Shown: positions 33,701-43,942 of the stretch, in pieces | How positions within the stretch are numbered: the stretch's first letter is position 1 | Layout: every line of letters begins with the position of its first letter | From: Brassica napus | Taxonomy: Eukaryota; Streptophyta; Magnoliopsida; Brassicales; Brassicaceae | Length of the DNA stretch: 64,000 bases | Reading direction: 5' to 3' | Assembly: GCF_020379485.1 (NCBI RefSeq) | Contig: NC_063443.1 | Location: 19,463,531-19,527,530, forward strand | Notes under the pieces: generated by a model | Database searches by the model: none | Told to the model about the DNA's origin: nothing | What the model saw: the letters and a program-made list of their open reading frames with translations, nothing else | Program-made: the position numbers and the translations under genes

Positions 33701-33884
33701 TTTGGCCACTTCCCATAGTCTCCAACACCTTCTATTTACTCTAGGGCTTCCACGGCTATATATATATAGGTCCCTTCCTTTAACTTGAAACTCATAATTC
33801 AACATTCATCACTTGTACTACTTGTTATCACACCAAATACAATCTTTATAGTCTTACCTGTATATATTAATTTAGTGCACGAAG
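27765..33884. other. 6-kb gene desert with repeat fragments
   Basis: I find no supportable gene. A segment around 28200-29290 has features of decayed retroelement DNA (see findings). A short 46-bp tandem duplication with GGCCTTTTGTAACTA lies near 29522-29590. Motif AGTAAAACGTTGG recurs three times at about 31517, 31556 and 31630. The last 130 bases are the PP2C promoter with a TATA box. Confidence 0.5.
33755..33768 (+). promoter_or_regulatory. TATA box of the PP2C gene
   Basis: GCTATATATATATAGG lies about 120 bp before the start codon at 33885. Plant TATA boxes usually sit 30-40 bp before the transcription start, so a leader of about 80-90 bases is implied. Confidence 0.55.
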
Positions 33885-35221
33885 ATGGTTAAACCCTTTT
33901 GGAGAATAGGTTCCGGTACTGAGAGAAGTAAGATCAGTCCAACAAAGAATGATGGCTTGACATGGTATAAAGACCTTGGCCTTCACGCCTTTGGAGAGTT
34001 TTCGATGGCGATGATCCAAGCCAACAGTGTGATGGAGGATCAGTGCCAGATCGAATCAGGGCCATTGACGTTCAACAATCTTGCAGTCCAAGGCACGTTC
34101 GTTGGAGTTTACGATGGTCATGGAGGTCCAGACGCTTCCAGATTCATTGCAGACAACATCTTCCCCAACTTAAAGAGTAAGACACACACCGCCTTTCTCA
34201 TTCTTGAAACTGTCAGACACACTAACATTCATGTTTCACACATCAACAGAGTTTGCCTCCGAGGGTGGAGAGGTTTCCGAGGACGTGATTAGGAACGCGT
34301 TTGCAGAGACAGACGAAGATTTTCTCAACGCAGTGAAGAAGCAATGGCGCAAGAACCCCCAGATGGCATCTGTGGGGTCATGTTGCTTGGCAGGAGTGAT
34401 ATGCAACGGTCTGGTGTACATCGCAAACGCAGGAGACTCAAGGGCTGTGTTGGGACGATATGAGAGAGGTGGTGGAGTGAGAGCTGTTCAGTTATCAGTA
34501 GAGCACAATGCAAACGTAGAGTCTGCGAGACAAGAGTTGTGGTCAATGCATCCTAATGACCCTGACATCCTTGTGATGAAGCACCGTATGTGGCGTGTGA
34601 AAGGCATCATCCAGGTAAAAATCATTACAAACACTTGTGAAAAAACTAGTTGGCATCATGATGTAAAAAAACTCACGTGAAAATGTGTTTTTAATTTTAA
34701 TCAGGTCACAAAATCTATTGGGGATGCATATCTCAAAAGAGCAGAGTTCAATAGAGAGCCGTTGCTTCCCAAATTCAGAGTAGCAGAACATTTCACCAGG
34801 CCAATACTAAGCGCGGATCCATCAGTTACGGTTACTAGGCTTAAACAAGAAGATGAGTTTATGATTCTTGCTTCAGATGGGCTTTGGGAGCATCTTAGCA
34901 ACCAGGAAGCTGTTGATATTGTACATAACTCCCCTCGCCAAGTAAGTTCCATGCCTAAGTCACTCATATTATACAATTTTGTACACGAGTTGTTTATTAA
35001 TAATACATTTGACAAATTCTCAGGGAATAGCAAGGAGACTACTCAAAGCTGCATTGAAGGAAGCAGCAAAGAAAAGAGAGATGAGATACTCAGACTTGCA
35101 AGAGATCCTTCCTGGTGTGAGAAGGCATTTCCATGACGACATAACTGTTATTGTTGTCTATCTCAACACACAAACCAATGGTTGGGCTTCTCCACTGTCA
35201 ATTAGAGGTGGCTACCCATGA
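33885..35221 (+). CDS. Protein phosphatase 2C, clade D (SSPP / PP2C.D1 type)
   Basis: Exons 33885-34176, 34250-34614, 34705-34941 and 35024-35221 encode 363 aa. The PP2C motifs occur in order: [24 protein letters not shown] (metal Asp near residue 77), [57 protein letters not shown] and [11 protein letters not shown]. All metal-binding Asp positions are present, so it should be an active Mn/Mg-dependent Ser/Thr phosphatase. Clade D members act at the plasma membrane, where they dephosphorylate H+-ATPases and are inhibited by SAUR proteins. Recalled counterpart At5g02760 is also called SSPP for suppressing senescence through a receptor kinase. The KSIGD motif replaces the usual R(S/A)IGD. Confidence 0.9.
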
Positions 35222-36479
35222 ACCTATCTCTCACTACATTATTGCCAGTGTCATGCCTAAGAAGAGGCAGAAGAAACTGGAACCGGAGGCGTGAACCACA
35301 TTTAGTATGGCTAGAAAAATATTTATATTGCGATATCTTTGATATGTTATGTTGTTTTTAAGAAAACATAAATTCAAATTCACCCCTGTATGCAAATTGT
35401 ACAAGAGGGACATCATCAATGTCAATGCTGCTAGTTTTTTCAGAAGCATAAAAATAGCTTTGAGCATAAACGACATAAGTGGTGATTAATAAGCAGAATA
35501 ACAACATTTGGAAAATAAGTAAAACTGAATGTTACATTCCCTTGATAAAAAGTTTTCTGGCGCTTGATTCAAAGTTATCAACAAAGTTTTATCTAAAAAC
35601 TATTACAGACTCGAGAAATAGAGTAGCATAAGAAAGCCAGCAACGTCCCAGTCCCACGAACAGAGATTTAACGCCCCTTCACTTCCACTGCCATAGAGAC
35701 CAGAGAAATAGAAACCAACAAGCACTTCTATAGTTCTAATGATATGTCTTAGATGATTGACAAAGGAATTCTGAAGTAGCGGCTTAACAGATCATATGAA
35801 TAAGCAAACCAAACAACGACACATGGTAATGGAATCCGTTTTGCATGCAATAGACTTCTGATAGATAAGCTAGGCATTGGCACAACTCAAAAGCAATCAA
35901 CAGATTCAACATTACTAATTTCTAACAAGCCTAGGAACACATTCTCAAGAACATCATATAACAATCTCTATTGATGCGCAGTGCTAGAAAGACCATCCAC
36001 ATTTCCAAATAGTTTAACGAAATAAAGGCACTACTCATTCTAACTTACCAATTCAAGCACCTGCAACATGAAAAACATCAAAACGAGCCACTTCAGAACT
36101 CCAAGGTCCTAACACATTTGCTTTTCTAAGACAATCAGAACTATAGGTTACTTTATTGATTTCTCATGATCTCATCTGGTGACGGTTTAGCTTCCGTCCA
36201 TCTGAGAGAACCATTGCATGACCACATAACTCCACGACCAAACTTCGACCTTAATAAAGACGCTACCTACGGGGGACTTCTAATGCAGAAACATAAAGAG
36301 AGAATCAAGCAGCCAGAGAGGGAATCATAAAACGCTAGAACACTACCTGCAAAAAAACAGAGATTGTGGAGTTAGATACGAGAAATAAAACAGGCACCAC
36401 AAGATTTTTGCAATGGAATCACAAGTATTTAATTAAACTCACCTAACTAAAAAGATAGAAGGAACCTTATTCAGGAACC
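35222..36479. other. Region between the PP2C and MOS11 genes
   Basis: It holds the 3' UTRs of two convergent genes. The MOS11 side may include a 3' UTR intron near 36340-36440. No other gene is seen. Confidence 0.5.
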
Positions 36480-37406
36480 TTATGCAGCGTTTCCTGCTGC
36501 CTCCTGATGAAACAAAGAATATAAAAACACATACGGTTAGCTATTCTAGTTATTCTTTCATTCAAACAGACGTGAAGAAAACAAAAAACAAGTTAAAGGA
36601 GTTCATACCTTGCCAACGTTAAGCTTCCCAGGTAACTCTGAAGATGAATCAGAAGCAGGCTTTGAAAACCTAAAGATAAGCAATTCAAAATCAGTACTTC
36701 AAAACTCAGGTACTAAAGGACATTGGGCTGCAATGGAAAAGTACCTCAATGCCCTAGCTTTGCGTTTATCTTCCTCAGCCGAATCAGCTTTAGTATCCTT
36801 CCCGAAACGAGCGAGCCTAGCTTTCTTCTTGGCCTCTTCCTCAGTGTTATCAGCTTTAGTAGTGGATGATGATGATGCAGGAACCCCAAATCTGTCAGCT
36901 CTAGCCTTTCGCTTCAACTCCTCAGCTTTCTTCGTTCCCTCTGAGCCTTTCACCGCTGCTGCTACAGTCCCAAACCTGTAATCCACAGTGAAACACGTTT
37001 CAATTATACATTCCAGGAACCCTAATTTTGCAAATCTAGGGGAAATCAAACGAATAAACTTAACCTAAATCGACGAATCGAAGTGTTAATGTTACCTCTC
37101 AGCACGAGAATTGCGTTTCTCCTCTTCGGTTAGCTTCACAGAAACGCCAAACCTCTCAGCACGTCGAATCTTCTTCTGAACATCATCGACGGGAGATGAT
37201 ACATCACCAGAACCAGCTCCAATAGCCTTGGAGTCGGATTCTTCCTTCTTCTCACCGGAAACATCAGCAGAATCCGATAATAATCCCTTGACTTCTCCTC
37301 CGTCGAGGATGTCATCTGGCTCCGCCGTGTTGAGGTCGAGGATCTTCTTAGTAAGCCCCGAGCCATTCTCCGCCGTAGTCGTGTCCTTCACTCCGTTGCT
37401 CGCCAT
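36480..37406 (-). CDS. MOS11: MOS11-like RNA-binding/mRNA-export protein
   Basis: Minus-strand exons 37406-37096, 36975-36745, 36669-36609 and 36503-36480 give 208 aa. The N-terminal half is acidic ([20 protein letters not shown]). Then come four copies of a short (R/K)RAERFG / ARADRFG / ARLARFG / ARALRFS motif within Lys/Arg/Glu-rich helices. This is the Tho1/MOS11/CIP29 C-terminal repeat, which binds RNA. MOS11 (At5g02770, recalled) is a nuclear protein that works with UAP56-type helicases in mRNA export and is required for full snc1 immunity. Exon borders fall inside the AER|FG motifs twice, suggesting repeat growth by exon duplication. No SAP domain is visible. Confidence 0.87.
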
Positions 37407-38239
37407 TGTGAATCGTAGGGAGAGAGATACAAGGCGACTTGGGAGAGAGATTTGTGAGATTATCTATTTCGTCGGTCTTTGTAGGGTTAATAAATCCGTC
37501 GAAGAGGCCGGTCTCTCTTCAAATAAGGGGTACTATCGTCAAATTAAAGAAAATCGATTTTTATGGGCCGGATCGGATCAAAAGTATTCCGGTCCATGGG
37601 CCCAGTATATTCGTCTAACATTTCTTCACATCATGAATATTGGAAAATTCAACGAGAGATATCATCATACACTTGGAATCTTTTTTTCTTTTTCTATTGA
37701 ATGAGTAACCATGAACCATAACATGAGCACAAGATATAATCTCAGTCATAAGGAACACGCTGTAACCACGGCCGGCTCAAAAATAATATCTTCGGCCCAT
37801 GGACAATATAGTTTTAAATACTTTTTTACATATATTTTTTTTACATATACTTATCTTTAACTTTTTCAAAAAAAATTAGACATTTTTTCTACACTATTTA
37901 TTCAAAAAATGTTTGGGGTCCGAGACCCACACCTCTTTGCTCCTATGCCTAAGCCGACTCTGGCTGTAACATATGTCATTGTTTTAATTATACTATATCA
38001 ACAACAGAAAATCTCTTTGCCAAAACCATCATTTCTCCACCAAGAACAACATGCGAACATCACCGCTCATATCAATAGAATGTATGGACTCAACAACTAA
38101 AGAAAGACATAAAAAACACTGTTTCATCTCTACCTTTTCTATGCCTAAAACTTCATTTTTGAGACTGACCGCACTCCATCAACCCCGGTTCAGTGCATCC
38201 ACCGCTCTGTCAGACTAACACATAGGAAATTTTTCAGTG
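37407..38239. other. Intergenic, with a hAT-type MITE
   Basis: The first ~80 bases are the MOS11 leader and promoter (a TAGGGTTAA telo-like motif lies near 37482). The MITE at 37767-37962 is listed separately. No gene is seen. Confidence 0.5.
37767..37962. mobile_element. hAT-like MITE with perfect 8-bp target duplication
   Basis: The 196-bp element starts CACGGCCGGCTCA and ends with AAGCCGACTCTG, an imperfect inverted repeat (9 of 13). GCTGTAAC is present directly on both sides (37759-37766 and 37963-37970), the 8-bp duplication of hAT elements. The internal sequence (GGGGTCCGAGACCC, CCTATGCC) resembles the common plant GGGCCGGCCC-ended family. It has no coding capacity. Confidence 0.8.
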
Positions 38240-38890
38240 GACGATGAATATAAGAGAGATAGTCAAAAGCAGCAAGTCCAGTGAGTTGGTTTAGCAAGTT
38301 GATCCTTAAACACTAAATCAGAGTAATCTTTGAATCTGTTAGAGCAATCTGCAAACAAAAAACAAGGTAAATAACATGTCTATGAAGTTAAAATGAAAGA
38401 AAAATTCAGATCATAAAACCTTCTCTTTGACCACCGACTGAAAAGTATCTAAGGACTTCAATACTGCATCATCAACATCGATCATTTGTTGACGCAAATC
38501 ACTTCTAACATCAACGCTACCATCTCGATAGGCAACAACAAATGGGTTTTCTCCGTTGAGGACATCAAGAACCGCACATAAGAAGTAGTTGCTCCTCTCA
38601 CTTATATTTTCACACGTATGTGATAGAACAAATGCAAGTTGTTTGTGTTGACTTTTACTCCACAAGTTCCTTGCTTAGCTTTAACATCTTCTAAAAACTG
38701 CACTATCTTTGCATATTCGGTTCCCAAATTCCTATATATGAACTAGTAGGTTCTCAAAGCAGCCAACCAAACATCAAATCTGTGTGTACTCACAAGTTTT
38801 GGAAACACAAAGCATTCATCTTCTAATCTTCCGAATTGATTGTTTAGCCAAGTTAGTAGATAATCACTCTGAAGAACAATGAACATTGGG
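38240..38890 (-). pseudogene. Decayed multi-exon gene fragment, unknown family
   Basis: The minus strand shows coding-like text in pieces. About 38885-38760 reads SDYLLTWLNNQFGRLEDECF and FPKLVSTHRFDVWLAALRTY, then hits a stop. The same frame continues NLGTEYAKIVQFLEDVKAKQ. After a frame shift, 38665-38411 reads RSNYFLCAVLDVLNGENPFV and DLRQQMIDVDDAVLKSLDTF. A further piece near 38360-38250 gives CSNRFKDYSDLVFKDQLAKP. The protein-like composition, in-frame stop and frame shift suggest a dead gene. I cannot assign the family. It could be a living gene with unusual introns, but I could not build one. Confidence 0.4.
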
Positions 38891-39554
38891 ATCGTAAAAC
38901 TTAACTTTGCATATTAAATTATTATTATTTTCTTTTTTTGGTCAAGAGATTAAAAAGGAAATAGTCACCATGCTAACAAAAAAATATCTTATTTAAGCAA
39001 CCAATTCTCTAGATTATATTTACGAAGTGATTTTGCCACATGTTTTTTCTACAATCAATTTCACAAAACAAATATGGCATGACTACTGAAACTGATGACA
39101 TGTCTTATAGCTTAAATGACATGGACAATTACATTTACTGTTAATTTATATTTTTGGTAAACTTTTTAAAATATGGTAATAACTCATATATTACATTTAA
39201 TGTTAATTTATATTTTTAATTTTTTTTTAGAATATGAGAATAACTCATAAATCATCATTAAAGTAAATATAATCAAATATGTCATTATAAATTTCGAAAT
39301 ATAATATAATTATATATTTTTAAATTATACAATTTTATTACTAAAATTTTCAAAAATATATACATTTTTAAAAAAAAATATAAAAATTTATTCGTAAAAT
39401 CATTATTTTCTTATATATCTACAAATAGCATATAGTGAGATACTGTTACATTTCACGCAAGTAATACATATAATTATTACATGTGAGTAATACATCACCA
39501 ATAAGCAATAACAATCATAAAACGGTCTCTTATCTACAAACAGTTTTTTACAAA
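38891..39554. other. AT-rich spacer
   Basis: Very AT-rich. A ~60-bp unit containing GTTAATTTATATTTTT and ATATG(G/A)(T/G)AATAACTCATA is duplicated near 39135-39255. No gene is visible. Confidence 0.5.
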
Positions 39555-41810
39555 TTAGTCAACAGTGATGCACACTTCATTTGACTCGGAAGAAACTGTC
39601 TTGCTGCTATTACACTCAGAAGAGTTCATCTTGTAGAACGCTCTCCACTCATCAATATTCTTCATCTGATCACATCTCAGTTCAGGTAATCGTCTCCTCT
39701 CTACAATCTCTAGAATCTTCTCTGTTCTCCCGAGATGCAGAGCCGCTCCTCTAACCGATTCCTCCCTCACTTCAACAGCCGTCACCAAACACTTAACAGA
39801 CACAACTTGCACCACGTTGCAGAAACAGCCTGAAACTATGTCCGAGATTGTGGTTTCCAGCTTCCTCAACAGAGCTTCCCTTGTTCCGTAGTCTCTCGTT
39901 TCGTAATTGAGAAGAATGGTTTGACAGATTCTGTACATGGAGTTGGCAGCTAGAGTCTTGATGGGCCAATGAGAAGGCTTGTGCTTCATACACACCATCA
40001 AGTTCATCTGCCAGGACTCCGAAAACTCTCTCTTCGCCACTTCAGCTAGCTCCCTAAGCGTCTCTTCAGGACTCTTCTCCTGCTTAGATAGTTTCCGAAG
40101 ATCCACATCGAACCACTTGTGGTAGAGATCAACTCCTAGCCAAACTACCTCAGCAGCTTTCCTGAGGTTAGCTAACTCTCCTCCTGTATCTAAGACGCAT
40201 TCAAACTTGTTAACAGAGTCTAGCGCCTCGCTGACAGCGTTAAGCAACTTCGGCTTGACGTTGGCGAGAGCTAGAGCGATGGCTGTCATTGTCACCAACG
40301 GGAGAGCCCAGCAGTTAGGCGGCTCTCCCGACGGTGCAAGAGAAGCCACCTCGCTGCTGTCAAACTCTCTAATCCCTTCAAACCCTTTCGAAATCTTCGT
40401 CGTCGCTTCCAAGAGCTCTATCAGATTCACCGGCTGGTTCTTTCTACCCTTCTTTACCCAATGATCAGTAGCCTCCCTATTGCTCCTCACCATCAAATCC
40501 ACAAGCTCGTCCTCTCCTTCAAGATGCAGTACAAAGCTCGCCAGCTCCTGTCTCGAACCACCACCAGACATCTCCGAGTCAACGTGAGAGACTGTACTTC
40601 TACCCGTCGCTCTGAACGCCAAATGAAGACAAATCAAGATTCTGCTCACGCAGTAGACAGAGACGTAACGGATGATCTTGCTGGCAAACACTATAACATA
40701 CTGCACACCTATACACACATCCAACAGCCAGCGTTTCGCATCGTGCGCTGTCTTCCTGCAGCTGCGATCTTTGAGAATCGAAAGACGGCTCAAGGGTAAG
40801 GGACGTTGTTTCTTCTCAGAGAACCACTGCGTCCAGTAACTCTCTACTCGAAACTCGTCTCTATAACTCCTACTCCCTCTAATCGGACACCTGAACTTAA
40901 CAGCTGTGAACCAACGAATCGCAGGAGCGACAGTCCCTACAGCTACAGCACTCCCCTGACAAACGAGAACCAGAGAGGTCGACCATTTATAATCAGAATC
41001 ACCTCGGCAAAACTCAAGCGTCGTCGTCGTCCCCGGTCTCAGCAAGTAAGACCGGACAACAGCTTCACCAAGCGTAACGGCGCTAAGAAGACAGAAGAAG
41101 CCAGAAGCAGTGCACGTGACGGAACGTGCCATCACGAACTGAGGACTACTAGTGTGAGCCATCATCCAGAACTTTGACAAATCTTGCTGAATCTTTTTCG
41201 CTACAGTTGTTCTCTCTGTAGCCAAAGGGCACTTCAAAGCCACCTCGTACTTCTTCTTGTATTTGGTCTCCAAGATCCTCTTCGTGGTAGGGACCGTGGT
41301 CGCGGAGAAACTCAAGATCACTAGCATAAGTATCATGAGGAGGACGACCATGAAGTGTTCTTCTTTGAAGACGTAGATGGCGCCTGTACCTAGCTGAATA
41401 CAGATGTTGACGACGTCTGTGACCACGAGGATCGCTAAGGCCACGAGGTTCATTAAAAGATCTTTGTTGTCCATTGAACCAAGAGAAGGCATCGAGTTGC
41501 CCATCACTGTGCAGACGAAGACGCTGCTGCTGAGCTTGGATAGCTGGTCGTGGCGACTAGGCATGGAGGTGTTGAGATCTACTGAGAGTTTGATCCCGAC
41601 GCCGATGAAAGTCAGGGAAGTCGCGTTGAGGGAGAAGTACTTACAGGGGAACCAGAATTTTCGGTGGAGGAAGCCGTGGAGGAGATCGGTGGCCATGGCT
41701 AGTGCGCAGAGGAGCGAAGCGATGGCTACGTATAAACCAATCGAAGGCATAGGTTTGCTGAACTCTGCGTCGTTTAAGACGCCATGGGAGTCGCATCCGA
41801 GGGTACTCAT
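39555..41810 (-). CDS. Intronless multi-pass membrane protein of unknown function (751 aa)
   Basis: One long uninterrupted frame runs from the ATG at 41810. The open frame extends to 41909 but has no ATG there. The N-terminal half has several hydrophobic spans (IGLYVAIASLLCALAMATDL, a SLTFIGVGIKL segment, LVALAILVVTDVVNICI, FMVVLLMILMLVILSFSAT), then a loop, two or three further spans (about VIVFASKIIRYVSVY), and a long soluble C-terminal half rich in Leu, Glu and Lys. That half contains VNLIELLEATTKISKGFEGI and CWALPLVTMTAIALALAN. I recall plant-only proteins of this type but no function or name. Its location breaks the recalled Arabidopsis order between MOS11 and PRR7. Codon use looks normal for the window, so it is a living plant gene. 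Confidence 0.8.
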   Translation of the reverse strand: MSTLGCDSHGVLNDAEFSKPMPSIGLYVAIASLLCALAMATDLLHGFLHRKFWFPCKYFSLNATSLTFIGVGIKLSVDLNTSMPSRHDQLSKLSSSVFVCTVMGNSMPSLGSMDNKDLLMNLVALAILVVTDVVNICIQLGTGAIYVFKEEHFMVVLLMILMLVILSFSATTVPTTKRILETKYKKKYEVALKCPLATERTTVAKKIQQDLSKFWMMAHTSSPQFVMARSVTCTASGFFCLLSAVTLGEAVVRSYLLRPGTTTTLEFCRGDSDYKWSTSLVLVCQGSAVAVGTVAPAIRWFTAVKFRCPIRGSRSYRDEFRVESYWTQWFSEKKQRPLPLSRLSILKDRSCRKTAHDAKRWLLDVCIGVQYVIVFASKIIRYVSVYCVSRILICLHLAFRATGRSTVSHVDSEMSGGGSRQELASFVLHLEGEDELVDLMVRSNREATDHWVKKGRKNQPVNLIELLEATTKISKGFEGIREFDSSEVASLAPSGEPPNCWALPLVTMTAIALALANVKPKLLNAVSEALDSVNKFECVLDTGGELANLRKAAEVVWLGVDLYHKWFDVDLRKLSKQEKSPEETLRELAEVAKREFSESWQMNLMVCMKHKPSHWPIKTLAANSMYRICQTILLNYETRDYGTREALLRKLETTISDIVSGCFCNVVQVVSVKCLVTAVEVREESVRGAALHLGRTEKILEIVERRRLPELRCDQMKNIDEWRAFYKMNSSECNSSKTVSSESNEVCITVD

Positions 41811-43107
41811 CGGTGGTTTCTCTATCGAGAAGCTCTTCTTGTTGACTCCATAGATGGGGGAGACGAGTCTTGTTTTTTCTTTTTTCTTTTTGTGATGAGT
41901 TTTGGTCAATTTTGGGATTCTGGGTTTTTTTAAAGATCCAATTTTGTTGAATTTTCGTACTGTTTTCTACTAGATCAGTCGCGGTCATGGTCATGGTCAG
42001 TTAATGTTTTTTACTTGAGCTTTGTCGATTTTTTGCATCCTTGATCCTTTTCAGACAGTGTTGAGTGTTGTAAGAAGATCGCTCAGCTAGCTTCCGACAT
42101 ACTCTGTTCCGACAGAACCACAATGTTACCTCTTATGATTCTATCGCTAACTAGAAACTCTGACAAATTATCGAACTTTTTCTACTAGATGAGTTGATGT
42201 CTTTACTTAAACTTTGTCGTTTTTTTTTTGCATTCTTGATCCTTTTCAGACAGTGTTGAGTGTTGTAAGAATATAGTTCGTTCAGCTAGCTTCCGACATG
42301 CTCTGTTCCGACAGAACCACAATGTTACTCTTATGATTCTATCGCTAGACCAAGAAACTAATACACTAGCATCGCAGTTTATAGCAGTAAACACAAAACA
42401 CATGATAATACCATCAAAACATAGTGTCAAAATTCAAAACTATAACATGTAATACAACATTTCTGGAAATGAAAATAGAGACATTACTCAAAATACCATA
42501 TACTGAAACAAATGCTACAAAACATTACATGTGAAAGAACATCACCTATTATTGGTATACGTGTAAACGTCTCATTTGAGACTTGTGACCCACCGGGCCA
42601 AGTTTAGCCAAACCAAAGTCAGATAGCTTCGGATAGTAGTCATCCCAAGCAAAATATTGGAGCATTTCGAATCCCGGTAGATGACTGGAGGCATGGTTTT
42701 CGTCAATTATGTTCCTCTATCTTCTTCGATGCAAGTCATTAGCTTCTCTATCTTCTTCGATGCAAGTCCAGAACTTTGAAAATGTGGATACGCCAATCGC
42801 TGGACTTTTGTTTTCTTTTTCTTTTTCTCTTTCTAAATTTAATAAATGTTTTGTGAATATATGATACAAAACGTTTCATGGGTTTGACTATAGGTAAATA
42901 TTATGAGTTTTAAAATATGTTTTCACTTTTCAGAGAAAGATGTGGCTACAAAAATGACACTTCTGTATGTGTGTTTGTAAGCTAAAATTGACAATATGAA
43001 AATTGGTTAAATTTATTGATACAAAATAGTTCTTTAAATGACCAAAGATATTATACACTAAAGTTTTCAAAAAACATAATCAACAAAACCAATTAACAAA
43101 ATAATAT
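41811..43107. other. Upstream region of the 751-aa gene, with tandem repeats
   Basis: The first ~550 bp (minus-strand promoter) contain a direct duplication at about 41961-42355. A 34-bp tandem unit (CTCTATCTTCTTCGATGCAA core) lies near 42713-42770. No gene is supported. Confidence 0.5.
41961..42355. repeat. Direct duplication (195-215 bp offset) in a promoter region
   Basis: Two copies share TTTTCTACTAGAT, ACTTTGTCG, CTTGATCCTTTTCAGACAGT, CAGCTAGCTTCCGACAT and ATTCTATCGCTA. The offset is 215 bp at the left edge and 195 bp in the middle, so copies differ by small indels. The duplication lies 150-550 bp upstream of the 751-aa gene. Confidence 0.85.
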
Positions 43108-43335
43108 TCCCTCCATTTTTATTTAGCTGACATTTTATAGTTGTATACACTAATTAACAAAATATTTATTTATTTTAAATAAAATTGAAATAATTTATCT
43201 ACAAAACCACAATTATTAAATATAAATGGTTTAATAACTTAAAACTAATAAATTTTACAATAAAACTAACGTTATCAGGTTTGAAATAAAAAAAAACTAT
43301 CTGAAACGTCAAATATAAAAAAACGGAACAGGAAA
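43108..43335. mobile_element. Stowaway-like MITE (degenerate)
   Basis: The left end TTCCCTCCATTTTTATTTAG faces a right end that, reversed, reads TTCCTGTTCCGTTTTTTTAT. Both continue into TGAC(A/G)TTT. This CTCCCTCC(A/G)TTT head is the Stowaway/mariner MITE consensus. The flanking TA duplication is ambiguous in this AT-rich context. It lies just upstream of the Cys-rich peptide gene. Confidence 0.55.
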
Positions 43336-43489
43336 TAAAGTGATTTTGTGACGAACTTCCAAAATTTGATAAAGCAAATTTACTATATAAATCATCATGA
43401 TCATGCACACATCCTCAGCAAATCATCTATTTTCTCACTAAAATAAACAAACAAGAAAAAAAAATTGTCTCGAAGTTTTGTATATTCAC

Positions 43490-43795
43490 ATGATGGCAGT
43501 TCAAGTGTCAAAGAATATTTACCGCGCCTTCATTGTTGTAAATTTATTTACAATGTTGCTTTCAGCACAAGTTTCTGATTCCATCGTAACAAAGGAATGT
43601 ATGAAAAATTGTATCATGAACCAATGCATAAAAGTACCGAAACTAGCTATTCCAGGGATATGTTACACCTCTTGTAAGATAATGTGCGATCCGAAGAAAA
43701 ATGGACATTACAACATCAATCAATTCCCTCTTACTCGCCCTTATCGAAATCCTATACGTAGGTTCTGCGACACATTCGATATTTGCTTTTGGTAG
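43490..43795 (+). CDS. Small secreted cysteine-rich peptide (thionin-like pattern)
   Basis: The single exon encodes 101 aa from the first of two adjacent ATGs (43490; the second is at 43493). Residues ~10-26 are hydrophobic (AFIVVNLFTMLLSA), giving a signal peptide with likely cleavage near AQVS. The mature part has eight Cys in the order C-x3-C-x3-C-x11-C-x3-C-x3-C-x26-C-x5-C. Two C-x3-C-x3-C triplets resemble the core of thionin-like plant peptides, but the last pair and the FW end are unlike classical thionins. Such peptides act in defence or cell signalling. A TATA box (ACTATATAAAT) lies near 43382, about 105 bp upstream. No neighbour of the same family is seen. Confidence 0.7.
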   Translation: MMAVQVSKNIYRAFIVVNLFTMLLSAQVSDSIVTKECMKNCIMNQCIKVPKLAIPGICYTSCKIMCDPKKNGHYNINQFPLTRPYRNPIRRFCDTFDICFW

Positions 43796-43942
43796 TGAAA
43801 ATTATTAACTTTTCCAATGCATACGTTTTCTATCTAATTTTGCATATTTGATTGATTAATATGTATTGTCCTTTTTTTTTATTATAATAAAAAATATTTA
43901 ACATGATATAGTTCCTTTCCTAAGTAGCAGTTGAAAATTATA

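Noticed and set aside
41811..41909. 33-codon N-terminal extension of the 751-aa membrane protein
   Set aside because: The upstream frame begins at a TTG. The first ATG is at 41810, so the extension is not used.
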